The position numbers were made by a program, and so were the translations under genes. From Argentina anserina (lineage: Eukaryota; Streptophyta; Magnoliopsida; Rosales; Rosaceae): 64,000 bases of DNA. The notes under the pieces are model-generated. The model worked only from the letters and a program-made list of their open reading frames with translations, was not told where the DNA came from and did not search any database. Numbering within the stretch: the stretch's first letter is position 1; every line of letters starts with the position of its first letter. Location: positions 29,024,501-29,088,500 of the forward strand of contig NC_065874.1 of NCBI RefSeq assembly GCF_933775445.1. Reading direction: 5' to 3'. This document shows, piece by piece, positions 46,800-58,860 of the stretch.

Positions 46800-47473
46800 T
46801 CACTCAACAAACAACTGTGGATATCTGGTCATCATGTTTGACTCTAGCTCCCAAGATGCATCACCCTCGTCATGGTGACTCCACAATACCTTGACTAGCT
46901 CCACATTTTTCCTCCGAAGCTTCTTTGTGGATCTATCCAGGATACGAACCGGTTCAACCACAAGTGTGGCATTTTCCTTCACTTCAATGGTGCTATGATC
47001 GATCACACGTGACTCATCTGGTACATACTTCCTTAACATGGAAATGTGGAAGACGTTGTGAACACTCGACATGCTAGTAGGCAAGGCTAGTCGATATGCT
47101 AGTTCGCCCACTTTCTCAAGTATCACAAAGGGCCCAACGTACCTCGGTGCCAACTTCCCTTCTTACCGAATCTCACTACACCCCTCATAGGTGAAACTTT
47201 CAAGAACACATGATCACCGACCTCAAATTCCACATGTCTCCTTTTCAAGTCCGCATAGCTCTTCTGTCTGCTCTGAGCGGTCCGAATTCTATCCCGGATG
47301 ATCGAGATCTTTTCTGTGGTTTCCTGAACCACGTCTGGACCCATCAGTGCCTCATCACCAACTTCGGCCCAACAGATCGGAGATCGACATGGTCTACCAT
47401 AAAGAGCCTCATAAGGTGCCATGCCAATGCTAGAATGGTAACAGTTGTTGTAGGCAAACTCAATCAATCTCAC
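46800..47473 (-). pseudogene. Integrase C-terminal region (gypsy, Tekay/Del-like), retained fragment
   Basis: Two overlapping minus-strand frames (47473-47123 and 47153-46800) give the end of a gypsy polyprotein. They show FAYNNCYHSSIGMAPYEALY (end of the integrase core), GRPCRSPICW, GDHVFLKVSPMRGV, then YVGPFVILEKVGELAYRLAL, VHNVFHISMLRKYVP and a final WELESNMMTRYPQLFVE. The two pieces are out of frame with each other near 47,150, and the catalytic DDE part upstream is missing. The C-terminal arrangement fits the chromodomain-bearing Tekay/Del group. Confidence 0.82.
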
Positions 47474-50033
47474 ATGATTTCACAGCTACCTTAAAAATCC
47501 AGCATACAAGCTCTCAACCTATCTTCCGTTACCTCAAACTTTCTACATCAGACAATCTGTCACATGTCCTAACAATAATAGTCGCATGTGAGCTACTCAA
47601 AATATAACCATCCTCCCGAAACATCATGATGTTTTCAACATGGAGGCGTCGACGCCCTCTTTTGTCTAGTTCACCACTCTCTTACGATTTGACAGACTAT
47701 CCTCACGTCATGAGTTAGCTCCTACCACCAAGCATGGTCAAACTCTCAATATCTAACATGAGTCAAACCAATGATTAACACATGCCTACGACTTTCATCA
47801 CACATAGTGGTTTTCAAATAAACGTGCTTTATCACGACAATACTTTCATGACTTCACCACAACACATTGCTAGAATAACGAACCTACCAATCCTTCCAGT
47901 CAACAAAATGATCCCCTTCATGATCATCTTATTATAACCATAAAAAGTTGTCGTGCATGATACCCACTCCAGTACCATATTTGTATCGGCAACACGATAA
48001 AGAATTCTTAACTCATTGAGTTCACAACCACCACAGAACACCACCGAGGATTATGAGTTACTCTCCAAAATTTCACCAGAGAATCGACTAATATACGCAC
48101 AAGGCAATAGAGAACCTCTACCGCCACCACAAGAGTGACGCATCACGCATCCCATCACACTCACCAAAACTTACCGTCGAAAATTAATTACAACTTCTTG
48201 CTTCCATGAGTGGTATGCCACAATTTGGGGTTCAGACAAGAAGGTATTTATCTCACAACGGTGGAACATGAAAATTAGGTGAACTTTACAGCACAAAATC
48301 CAACACGACCACAACTGAGATATACTTTACCCCCTGGTTCATACATGCCTCAAATGTAAGACATACGGTCCACACAAATGCCCCCGTGCATCATCTAAGA
48401 TATTGGTTCCTCCCTCCGTTGTAGTACTAATAAGTTTAGTAATTACTTCAACAGAACCCGATATTAGGTACACTATCTCCTCGAAACTAACCCCAAAATG
48501 ATCGCTATACCACCATTCTAAACCGTTGTTTCTTTACTTCCATTAAGAACTCTCATGGCCAACGCATTCGGCCAAAATAACTTCTCTGCAAGCAGTAATA
48601 TAGTTGAGCACTCTTTATTGTAAAATTTATCCCTTGTTGAACACTTCAGTCAACTTCTCCTTATCCAACAATAAACAATCTGATGCATAGAGGAAAAGAA
48701 CTTCTAAGTCTCCAACATTAACGCCACTTGCACTTGAAAGAAAATTTAGTCCTCAACCATTCCTTTACCAGTTAGAAGGTACTTGTCACGACCAAATCGT
48801 TAAACATCATTAAGCTAAGGTCTTCTCATACCCAACCTTCAATAGAGTCACTTCACCGCCATTGCGTCTCACTTGGACCTGTGGCATTGTGAAGTTCCAG
48901 TCCCCAACACCGAAATAATTAAATCCTGAAAGATCAGTGTTCTCATTTAAATGCTCATCTAGCAAATAATTAATTCATATCGCCACATTGAGATTTCTCC
49001 ATTACCTTATATTTCTTGTTCACCCAAGAACAATGCGTAACATCAATTATCTATAGCCGAACCAAAACAAGTTTGGAATGTCACGTCAACAAAATGTGAA
49101 TCCCATTTCAATAATTGTATTTACCACTTATGGACATATCATACGCCCTACCACTCTGTTACCAATAGCGTTAGAGATGCTAGTCACGAAAATTTTCGTT
49201 AACCAACTCCAACCTATGGTCTACACATCTTTTACGTGAACATAATATCTCAACCTTGTTAGGCTTCATCTTAGATTAGTTGCATAACTAAAATCTAGTC
49301 CTCAACATTTAAACACTGAACATCCCTCAACATAGGGTCAACGCTCTCTATCAAGACTCCTTGACAGTTCTCTGCCCTGATAGGAAACTATATACTCAAA
49401 CCTGTTAGCATTCCAGTATCTGGATCGCATGTCAAACTCAGAGAGTATGGTAGCCTCTCTAAGCTGATCGCACCAGTCATTAAGTCTTTGAATTCATTTG
49501 TCCCATCCATACGACGTCTTCGTTATAGGTGCTATAACACAGTATCTCCGGAAACGTCTCACTTTACTGAGACATCACAACAATGTCTGTGATAGCTACT
49601 TCAGATCCACATACTCAACATATGCTATGACTCAAGCTCTCATGGCATTATCCGACTCGAGTCAGAGATACGAAACTCTGGTTTCCTGGGTCTACAAAAG
49701 AACCCACCATGTCAAAACAATCAATCACTACGTACTGCGGCCTCAACCAATCGATTCCTCAGATTACCTCATAGTGTGGTCAGGAATCACTATCAAATAA
49801 GCAGAGAACTCTCTACTTCCAATCACAATAGGATAGGCCTTTCATTGTCTCCAATTTCGAGGAACACTCCAAAAGTGAAGTGACACATAAAGAGTTTCCC
49901 ATAGGCGTAGGAATCAATCCTAACCCCTCCACTGCCAACTATCAATAAATGAATGCGGCTATCCTCGTCTTCTCTAACTCAGAGTACTCAATCATTACTA
50001 AGTAAGTCCCAATACTCTCGATCCAATGGTCCG
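47474..50033 (-). other. Non-coding middle of the young element
   Basis: No gag-pol homology was recognised on either strand over about 2.5 kb; open frames are short. It is probably strongly diverged polyprotein sequence or filler DNA carried by a non-autonomous family. Confidence 0.5.
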
Positions 50034-50273
50034 CTACCATATGATCCAAGCGTCATGAAATGACAGCACTAGCAGCTCACTCATGTCCTTGATCAACCTC
50101 AACACACGACTATCGTCTCTAACGATAGCAACAAGATCAACTTGTCTTTCCAGTGGAGCAGCCTCCTCATAAAGGTTCTCCACATTGCGGACTCGGCCTG
50201 CAGCCCTAACTCGGCCTCGACCTCTCGTCCGTCCTCGACACTGTCCACGACCATTTTCCAAATTCATCACCAT
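50034..50273 (-). pseudogene. Gag N-terminal remnant of the young element
   Basis: An open stretch near the 5' LTR begins with a basic GR/RGR-rich head (NGRGQCRGRTRGRGRVR), typical of the start of Tekay-type gag. It ends after about 79 codons without reaching capsid or zinc-knuckle motifs. Confidence 0.5.
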
Positions 50274-50537
50274 TCAACAATTAACACTCAGTCATACATG
50301 TGAAGTCTCGAATTCGACAAAATAGATCCAACCAAAATCAATCATGAAATTTCAGAAGAAGGTGAATCATCGGAGTATCGTCACAATACTCTCTACAGGA
50401 CCAAACCATAAGGTATGGCTCCTAACACTCTCGCGTACCCGACAACATATCAATACCGAGGAGCATGTGATGGGTGCCCGCCTGCAGTCGGATCATCGCT
50501 CCCGGATGGTATAGATAATCGCCAAATACGCACTTAG

Positions 50538-50549
50538 GCTCTGATACCA
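50538..50549 (-). other. Primer-binding site, initiator tRNA-Met type
   Basis: The minus strand reads TGGTATCAGAGC two bases inside the 5' LTR edge. This is the standard complement to the 3' end of initiator tRNA-Met. Confidence 0.88.
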
Positions 50550-50551
50550 AC

Positions 50552-52871
50552 TGTAACGACCCTAAAATTTCGAGCCCAAAAACTCAAAATTTCAAAGTCG
50601 TTAGAACACCAAAAACAATCTCACTGAAAATGAAATCATTTAATGTCACAGCGGATCACCTCTGAGTTTAAAACATAACTCAGTCAAGCCGATTATTACA
50701 AACCAAATGCTAATTCAACATTTAACAAATGGAATTGTATAATCCTCACAACAACCTCACAATGAAATCACAGAGAAACTCACACACAATCCACACAGGA
50801 ACCTCACCACGACTGGATGCAATCGACTTTGAGTCTTCGGAGTCGTCACCCGATCACCACTACTCAGCACCTGTGGAAGTATCCCCTACACCATTGATAT
50901 TGGTGCACCGGGATTGCAAACACAAACCCGGTAAGCTTTACAGCTCGTATGAGTAAAATATAAAAATAACTCTCGTCTCATAAACGACACAACTCCACAG
51001 CAACACAGTATAATGAAAATCATGAGAAAACGAGCAACCCATCTGGTTACTCTAATACTTTCACACAATGGTATCTAATGAGCGCTGGTACACATCCGTT
51101 ACCCCTCACTTAGTATACCGCTGATGTTGGGTAACCACCCGCCACCCAACATCCACACAAGCTGAGTACCCATGATCAGGTAACCACCCGTTACCCTCAT
51201 GCAGTACTATGGCAGACAGACTAGAGCTCTAACTGTATCGTAACTTTCGCCCGGCCAAAGGCTAGGTTCCGACTTGCCTCACATGTACAATAATCTCACA
51301 TCATATTGTACCACACATCACGTCCGAAGACCAATCACAATAATTCACATTTTCCGTGATAAAATCATGTACAATAATCACACATCATATTGTACGTTTT
51401 AAAACTTTCACAATATCACCACAATAAAATCATAACAGTATAGTATATAGCGAACTATATATATTCGTATTTATTTACCATTTATACTATATACATCGTT
51501 CTCTATATCCTATACATGTCATATTTTCTGTCACCGAATTGATTATTTTCAATGAATTAATAACAGTATGTAATTTAACGAACTATATATATATATGTAC
51601 TTATTACCATTATACTGTATATATGTAGTCCGCTAAATTATATACATGTTGTAATTCATTTAATAAACACACTTGCAAAAATGTTGAATCACCACGAGGG
51701 TAGATTCGTAATTCAGTGAGATTTTACTCACCTTAATAACTTGAGCGTAATCCCACAATTCCGAAGATAATTTCCTTGCCTCGCTTTATAGATCACCTTG
51801 AAAAGATAAGAAAGAATTTAGAATCGTTTCGTAAACCTTTAAATGCCGAAACAGTAATAATCGGTTACTGTTCAGCAATTTTCGGTTTTACGAAGTTACT
51901 GTTCAGTGTTACTGTTCACTGTTACTATTCACGGTTACTGTACAAATACACAATCATACGTATTTCTGTACGTGTATATACTGTTTATGTATTTTTGTAC
52001 GTACGAATACTATTCAATGTAACTACTGTCTCAGTAAATGTTAATTACTGATTTACCCTTCTGAAATTTCTTTTTTTTTACTTTTACTGAAGGTAATTTA
52101 GGATAAAAACGTAAATAGTAAAACAGTAACTTTCTGCCATGGGTATTTTTGTCATTTCACATCACAGTAAAATGGTAAAAAGGTAACTGTAAAATGGTAA
52201 AAACAGGGGAATTCACCCCATTGTCTCCGATCACTACTCCGGCCTCCAAACCTCTTATTCTAACTCTCCCAATTCGGCATACAACAACAACATAGCTTTC
52301 ACAAGAACTGAAAACATCAATCAGAGGGTTAGGAGCAGAATTGCCACCTGAAGAACTAAAAATGCAAGCCGAGGATGCTGCTCTGTCCTTGACTCCAATC
52401 CGAGTTCCTGCAGTCCTCCTTCTTCATTGCCACTGTCCCTTGGACGGCTGAGATTGCTTCAAGTCTCTTTTAGACCAATTAGGGTCAGGCGAGCTCTCCA
52501 TTGCGACAAGAGGAGGGTGACGGTGATGATGGTGTACCGACGGTAATAAACCCAGAAAAGGAGGAGGAACAAGAGGGATTAGTCCCTGATTCATCAAATT
52601 GAAATAACAATTAGATTGGGTATGAAGGGTTTAGGCAAGCTCACCCAAAGAAGAAGGAAATCATCGTCGAAATCCGCCGAAGGTGATGAGCTTCTTCGGT
52701 GGTGTTCCACTGCCTCGATTTAATCTCACAAATTCGTGGGTGCAGCGGATGATTGAGGAACATGGCTTGGAAGAGGATGAAAAGGCGATCAAGATGGTGG
52801 AGAAGGAGACGGCGGGGTCTCGGTGAAGAAGAAAATAGAAGAAGAAAGAAATGAGGGAGAATGAGCTCGGG

Positions 52872-52915
<44 letters not shown>

Positions 52916-53309
52916 GAGGGAGGCGGAAAGAGAGAAGAGAGAGGGTTTCCTGAAAATGGAAACCCTAATCACAATAATTCCTTTTTATACTCGTTTCCAA
53001 AATCGGAAACTAACTTCCGGCGTTAATAACTTCCACCTCCGACGTCCGATTTGAACGCGTCACATGTCCACGCACTCGTATCGACGAGCTCTACAACTTT
53101 CGTGAAGAAAGTTTTCACAAACGATCGACGGAATAAAAGTCGATATATTTGTTACGGAAACGTAACGTTTTTCAAATTAAGCGTTCTGAAAACGTTTTCG
53201 TTTTCGCTTCGTAACGTTTGCAACAATCATTTTCATTTAAACTGCAATTCATGTCTTTATAGAACTCAATTTAATTCAAATAATGTATTTGAAATTTAGG
53301 GTTATTACA
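50552..53309 (-). repeat. 5' LTR of the young element, 2758 bp
   Basis: Sequence and internal open frames match the other LTR at a constant offset (6556 bp, then 6550 bp after the GA tract). The GA tract (about 52,874-52,911) is six bases shorter. TATA box complement at 52982-52989. Confidence 0.93.
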
Positions 53310-53314
53310 AAGAG
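53310..53314. repeat. Target-site duplication AAGAG (right)
   Basis: Exact copy of 43991-43995. The host reading frame resumes at 53315. Confidence 0.92.
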
Positions 53315-55448
53315 ATTCAAGAAAAACTATATCAGAGTGAATCCCAGAAGGTAGAGCTCGAGAAGAAGGTGCTTGAGCACATCGGATCGCAGAAAGGAGA
53401 GCTTGAGAAGAAGGTGCTTGAGCAAATTGAATCTCAAAAGATATTTTTTCCAAGAAGTCTTAAGCAGTGCGAGATGAAACTAAAACACCTTATTGTCCTT
53501 AATATGTATCTTCTACTTGTCTAGTTTTCTGCTATATATGTTTAATAATCTAGTGTGCTACTGTGCTTAATATGATTACCAGAGATATTCTTAGGTATTT
53601 TTGTTTGATAGCTAACACTGACCCTTAATTTTTAACAGGATAAGCTTAAGCTGGAGCGAAAGAAGGCTCATCAAAATTTGCAAAAACAAAAGGTAGGTTT
53701 TCTGTTTACTCAGAACTAGCTGGGATATTTGTTAGTTGTTACATACATTTGTTACATGTTTTTTTTTGGATCGAGGGGAATAGCAGAAAGAAAATGAGGA
53801 GCTCCGGAAGAAGATCACTGAATTGGAGGAGCGCAAGGACCAAAGTCAGGATCAGGATACGGCGGTTTCAGACAGGGATGAGTCTAAGGAGGCGGAAGAA
53901 GAGATGGCTGTAATTCAAGAAAAGTTAAAGGAGAAAGAAGAAGAGCTGGACAATGTTGTAGCTCTAAACAATACACTTATTGCAAAAGAGCGTGGAAGCA
54001 ACAATGAGTTACAGGATGCCCGTGCAGAGTTAATCAATGTACGTATGTATATCATTGGTTTTGAATTTGAGTGTTATTTTCAAAGTGAACACAGGAAGCT
54101 TACACTATGCATTAATGTATCTATGAATGACTTAAATAAAGGCACGTAATACCTTAGAAACTTGATTGAGGGAATTAATTAAAGGGCGTAGAAGTCGGTT
54201 GAGGTCCAAACTAAGGGACAGTTGAACTATTTTCTTTTGATTTTTTCCCCATGTTTAGCTGTTCTATGATCTTATTGTATCTGTTGTTTAGTTTCTCAAT
54301 TTTTATAATTATTTGGTGATTAATACTCTACCATGTTAAACAGATCCAGAACTTACATGGCCTAATATTAGGTCTCATTGACCATAAGTTCTTTAAAATG
54401 TGATACACATGTGCCTTGGGCTTTAGTAACATGTATTTAAATCCTCTAATCTGTTGTTTATGTAGGTGATAAACCAGTAGTAAGTTGATTCATGTATTCT
54501 GTCCCAAACATGTATGCTTTCTAAATTTGTCTGATCTTCTGCACATGTTCCTTTTATCATCGGATCTTCCATTAACTTTTAGCCTAATGTTCAGTTTATT
54601 ATGGATCAGTTGTTATTGCATCGATCCTGATGCTTGATTTTTGTGATAGCTACCATAGACATATGGTTTGAACATACTTGTGTATTTTGCAGGGATGGCC
54701 ATCAGAATGTTCTGCTTTTATTGGTGTCAAGAGAATGGGAGGGATTGACGTCAAGCCATTTCGGACTGCATGCAAGAGAAAGTATCCTGCAGAAGTAGCA
54801 GACGACATGGCAGTAGCACAATGTTCTCTATGGGAGTTTAATGTTACAGATTCAAGCTGGCATCCATTCAAAGCTAGCACAGATTCCTTCGGACACCCTA
54901 AGGTATACAACTATACATTCTCCTTAGGTTGTACTATCTAAGTGAGATAATATAGTATTATCGGTAAGATGAGTTAATGTATGAGTTTAATTTCTCATGT
55001 TCATACACTTAAAAACAAATCATGTTGCTGTTCCTTATGCTTAATCTGTAGGAGTCTTTCCTGTATAATAGAACTGTGCGCCTGACGAACCATTGCGCCC
55101 ACGTCCAAATAAAGGACGACGTGGATCATTAAAAATCTCATCATGACATTATTTTGATCCATTGCGCCTCTTGAGATCAATTTACTAACGTATTGGATGT
55201 GAGTATGTACACAGGAAATTATTGATGATGAAGATAACAGATTGAAAAAGTTAAAGGAGGAGTTCGGTGCTGAAGTACATCTAGCTGTCTCAACTGCTTT
55301 GTTGGAACTGAACGAGTATAACCCCAGTGGTAGGTATCAAGTTGGGGAACTATGGAACTTTAGACAAGATAGGAGGGCATCTCTGAAAGAGGGGATATCG
55401 TATGCCCTCAAGCAGTTGAAACAACAAAAGAAAAGAAGAACCAAATGA

Positions 55449-58400
55449 AGGTATGAATTATAATCGCACATACTATCTGGCCAATGTTGGGTGAGTATTG
55501 AGCTTTTAAATCGAGTCAGGATTCTACTCTTTCATGCAAGTGTTATCTGAAAATGGACAGTAAGATATTGGAATATATACATATTTCTCTTGTAGAAATT
55601 GGCTTAAGTTTGATTGGTTAAGGTAATAATGTCTCTCATTGTTTAGTTAGCATAATGCAAGGTCAGACTTGAAGCATTGCTAGCTGCCTAATAATGTGCA
55701 GTATATCTAAATGGTTAGCTTTGTCATTTTTAAATCTTTCGACGCATTATAGTGCATAAAGACCATAGGCTTCTTTTATGTTTTGCACTAGATTTCAGGT
55801 TGGCCACTGATTTCAACTGCAACTTAGCTCCTTCAAATTTGTAGAAAGTGACTAGTAATCCCGTCGGCACTTTAAAATCTTAGATGACCTTTACTATATA
55901 ATCAGCCATTGTCTAAAAATTCCTAGGGGACAACATGGCTCTGCAACAGTGCAACTCATATCTGAACATCGTACTTCTGTTAGAGCCGAAGGAAATGTTT
56001 TATTATGTTTTTTTTTTGGTATATACGATCAATATGCTAATGAATATGTGGATGGGCAAACAACTTCTGCATATTACTGTTCTGCCCTTCTTTTAGCTGT
56101 TGAAATCATGAAAATAGTCTCGATGATCAGGTTCTAAATGAGACCTTTCATACCAAATATGTCTTGTTACATGCTGTGTGTGTATATATATATTTGTTTT
56201 GGCTAATGACAAGTTTTACTACTTATTGATGTGTTTCTGATTCAATATCTATACATCATACTATCAAGTTTATTTAACACTAGCTAGGTTCTGACTTCTG
56301 ACTACAACCTCTCATCTAAATTTCACAAGGGGTTGTCGCGAGAGTGATGGCACTCGAAGGAATCGATAAGCCACTAAAAGTTCCTGCTAGGAAGCTTTTG
56401 GAGTAGCCTTGACGATCCTGTTTAACTGTTTTGTATGTAAAACTCAAGTTGTTCCCTTTCGTGTAGTTCTGTAGTGCAACTTGAGCTGCTATATTACCTT
56501 GCTAGGAAGCTTTTGGAGCAGTCCTGCCTGAACCTGATTAATGTTTTGTATGTGTAAAAAAGTTGTTCTTGTGTAAATTTGTAGTCCATGATCTGGTCCA
56601 GCCCTTTGTGCAAGACTATGTAATCTATGGTCGTCACTCATTCGGGCTGATTGGGGCCTGGCTTTGGGCAGGTCCAGCCCTTTATGTGTTACTGGCTGGG
56701 TATTACAGCCCTTGGGCTAATTGGCTCCGTCGAATTCTTGCTTCAGACAATTAGATGTGTGTGGTCTATTGTAACAAAATTAAATTTTTGGCGAGAACGG
56801 AAATATTGAAAATTTGAAAATTAGAAATTTGATTTAAAAAAATAATTAAGTAAATTGATGAAAATTTATATAAAAATATGGAAATTTTGAATGAAATTTT
56901 GAGAAATATTTATTTGATTAATTATTTACTATGTCATAATAAATTATTATATAAATATTAGTTTATAGTGAGTTATAGTAATTTGAGGTGAAATAATCGT
57001 CGATCATTATTAAAATCTACTTATATATATATATATATATTTATCTAAAGAGAGACTAAGTTATCACGCTTTATTTACATATGATATATTAAATATGAAA
57101 TTACGTAACTGGTTTAGAACCACATAAATGATCTATAAGGTACAAAATGTTTACTATCTTAATCATGTCATCGAGTAAAACCCTGAGTACATTGTGAATA
57201 ATAGTCTTTAAATGATATCGTCCCTTTATAATTTTGCATATACTGACTTATATGCCAACCATGGGGGTCATGAGTGATTGATTGTGAGTTGTGGTATTGA
57301 TAGTTCCCGTTCAGACTTTGACTATGTTCATAGCTTTGTGAAGGATGTGCTTTAGATTGTGTCCCACGTTTTCACTTGATTGCATCTCAATAGAGAATAA
57401 ATATGGTGGATAGACATGTTGATTTTCCTCCATAAGAATAAGGTTCATCATTACTTCATCCTAGACCAAAGGGGTTTGATTCCCTCTCAACAACTAGTTC
57501 GGTTTTATTTTAATTTTAAGTGAATGTTGAGACATGAAATGTAATCTATAATAAAAGAAACATATATAACAATAAGTTGATTATAACTTTGTGTTTACAA
57601 AATGATGGATCATAAGTTCGATTCTCCTAACTATTGATTTTTTATTTTATTTTGAAGTTTGCATGATACGTGGCGATATTATGAAAATATCGGAAAATTT
57701 CTAAAATTTTCGGATATATCGGAAAATATAAAAAAGCTAATGAAAAAAATGATTTGTATGTAACATATATATTCATATACCGAAAAATGAAAATTTTCAT
57801 AAAAATATCGAGGAAATTATAGATATTTCAGACATTAGTTACTACTCTAGTGTTAAATTTCGCTCTGAAAATAAATACACCAGGATTAGGAAAATATCAA
57901 TTTAACCGGAAATTCAAGTAATTAGTAACGCGAGAAAATGAATGCTCATTCAGTTCCTATCCTCCAGCTCAGTGAGCTCACTCAATATGTATGGTAGAGT
58001 AAAAGAAGTTGAGAGAAATAAATACCTGATAAAATTTAAATTTCTTCCGATTCGTTTGACGTTATTATCTAAATTTTAAACATCCTCTGTTATTTTTCTT
58101 CACTGTCTCAGAAGTCCTTTTTTTTTTTGAGAATGCAGAAATCTACAAATTAAACAAGATGAAGATTCAAAAAATTTACTTTATTTGATCAGTGGCATAG
58201 TCTTCTCGAGTTTAGCAGAAAAGTTAATGTACAACTCTGCTCTAATCGATAGCAAAAGTGAAATGAGAGACTGCCCCGCCCAGTTCACCAAGTCCTTTGT
58301 TGCCAGATGGTTTCCTCCTTCATTACCAAAAAACACCATGCTCTCTCTTCTCTCTATATTCAGTTTCCACCGTCCACTTACCACGAGATCAGAGCCAGAC

Positions 58401-58860
58401 AGCAAATTAACTTATGGAGAAATGAGGCCATGTTGGTCATCATTTCATCACTGTGAACCGGAGAAAGAGCAGGGCCTCTGCTTTGGTTGAGTTACATTTT
58501 CGTTTCTGGGCATCTACAGTGTTGGCTAATCGAATCGGGTAAGCACATTCTCGTTTGGTGCTTTATTTGCTCTTCTTTGTTCATGAATACCAAGTTTGGT
58601 TGCTGAGAAAATCTCAGAGGAAGTGTGTGTGCGTCTTAGTTTTGGATCAAACTTTAGCTAGAAAAGAAATCCATTGTTTGGGCTGACCTGCTTCTAGTAT
58701 GAAACTTTTGGCTTCATTAGCTTAGTGGAACTCCCTCTCTACTTGTGCTGCTGTTTCCACTTTTCCAAGCCATGGACCCTTAAATTAGATCTTTATATTT
58801 TTTTAGTACTTTGTTTAGGGGAGAACAGATTGTTAATTTCTACCTTATCTATCTTCCCTG
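55449..58860. other. 3' flank of the XS-less XH gene, then AT-rich repeats and upstream region of the next unit
   Basis: 55,449-56,560 is homologous to 40,930-42,400, the shared 3' flank of the tandem copies. It also holds a local duplication (about 56,386-56,440 and 56,499-56,550, both with gctaggaagcttttggag). 56,770-57,860 is very AT-rich; its right part repeats an atatcggaaaat-type phrase and may be an unclassified transposable element without proven ends. 57,960-58,560 is GC-richer and could be the promoter and leader of the next unit, with a possible donor gaatcgg|gtaagc near 58,540. No independent gene is called. Confidence 0.4.

Larger units (their letters stand above)
43996..53309 (-). 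mobile_element. Young non-autonomous Ty3/gypsy (Tekay/Del-like) LTR retrotransposon, 9.3 kb
   Basis: The termini are TGTAAC...TTACA with exact 5-bp target duplications. The LTRs are 2764 bp (43996-46759) and 2758 bp (50552-53309). The element reads on the minus strand, so the right LTR is the 5' LTR. An initiator-tRNA-Met primer site (50538-50549) and a polypurine tract (46760-46775) are in the correct places. The 3.8-kb interior keeps a gag N-terminal remnant (50034-50273) and the integrase C-terminus (46800-47473). Protease, reverse transcriptase, RNase H and the integrase core were not found; the middle (about 47,500-50,030) is non-coding. It must have moved using proteins supplied in trans. 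The only LTR difference noticed is six bases in a GA microsatellite, so insertion is very recent. Confidence 0.93.
43639..55448 (+). pseudogene. XS-less coiled-coil/XH gene interrupted by an LTR retrotransposon
   Basis: Inferred host exons are 43639-43657, 43754-43995 (interrupted) resuming at 53315 to about 53494, then 53639-53692, 53787-54038, 54693-54902 and 55215-55448. Frames agree throughout if the element and one AAGAG copy are ignored, giving about 396 aa. The start, MSHMEI, shares MSH with the full-length gene, but zf-XS and XS are missing: exon 1 leads straight into a coiled coil (Glu/Lys/Leu heptads, with a twice-repeated ELEKKVLEQI-like unit). A well-kept XH follows with IGVKRMGGIDVKPF, SWHPFK, NEYNPSGRY and ELWNFRQDRRASLKEG. 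No frame-disrupting change other than the insertion was seen; the donor near 53,495 (ATT|GTCCTT) is non-consensus. Known XH domains mediate IDN2-FDM association, so the intact allele may have encoded a partner-binding protein lacking RNA binding. Confidence 0.82.

Noticed and set aside
43996..53309. Apparent 6.5-kb tandem duplication suggested by identical open frames
   Set aside because: The repeated segments are the two LTRs of one element, proven by termini, target duplications, primer site and polypurine tract.
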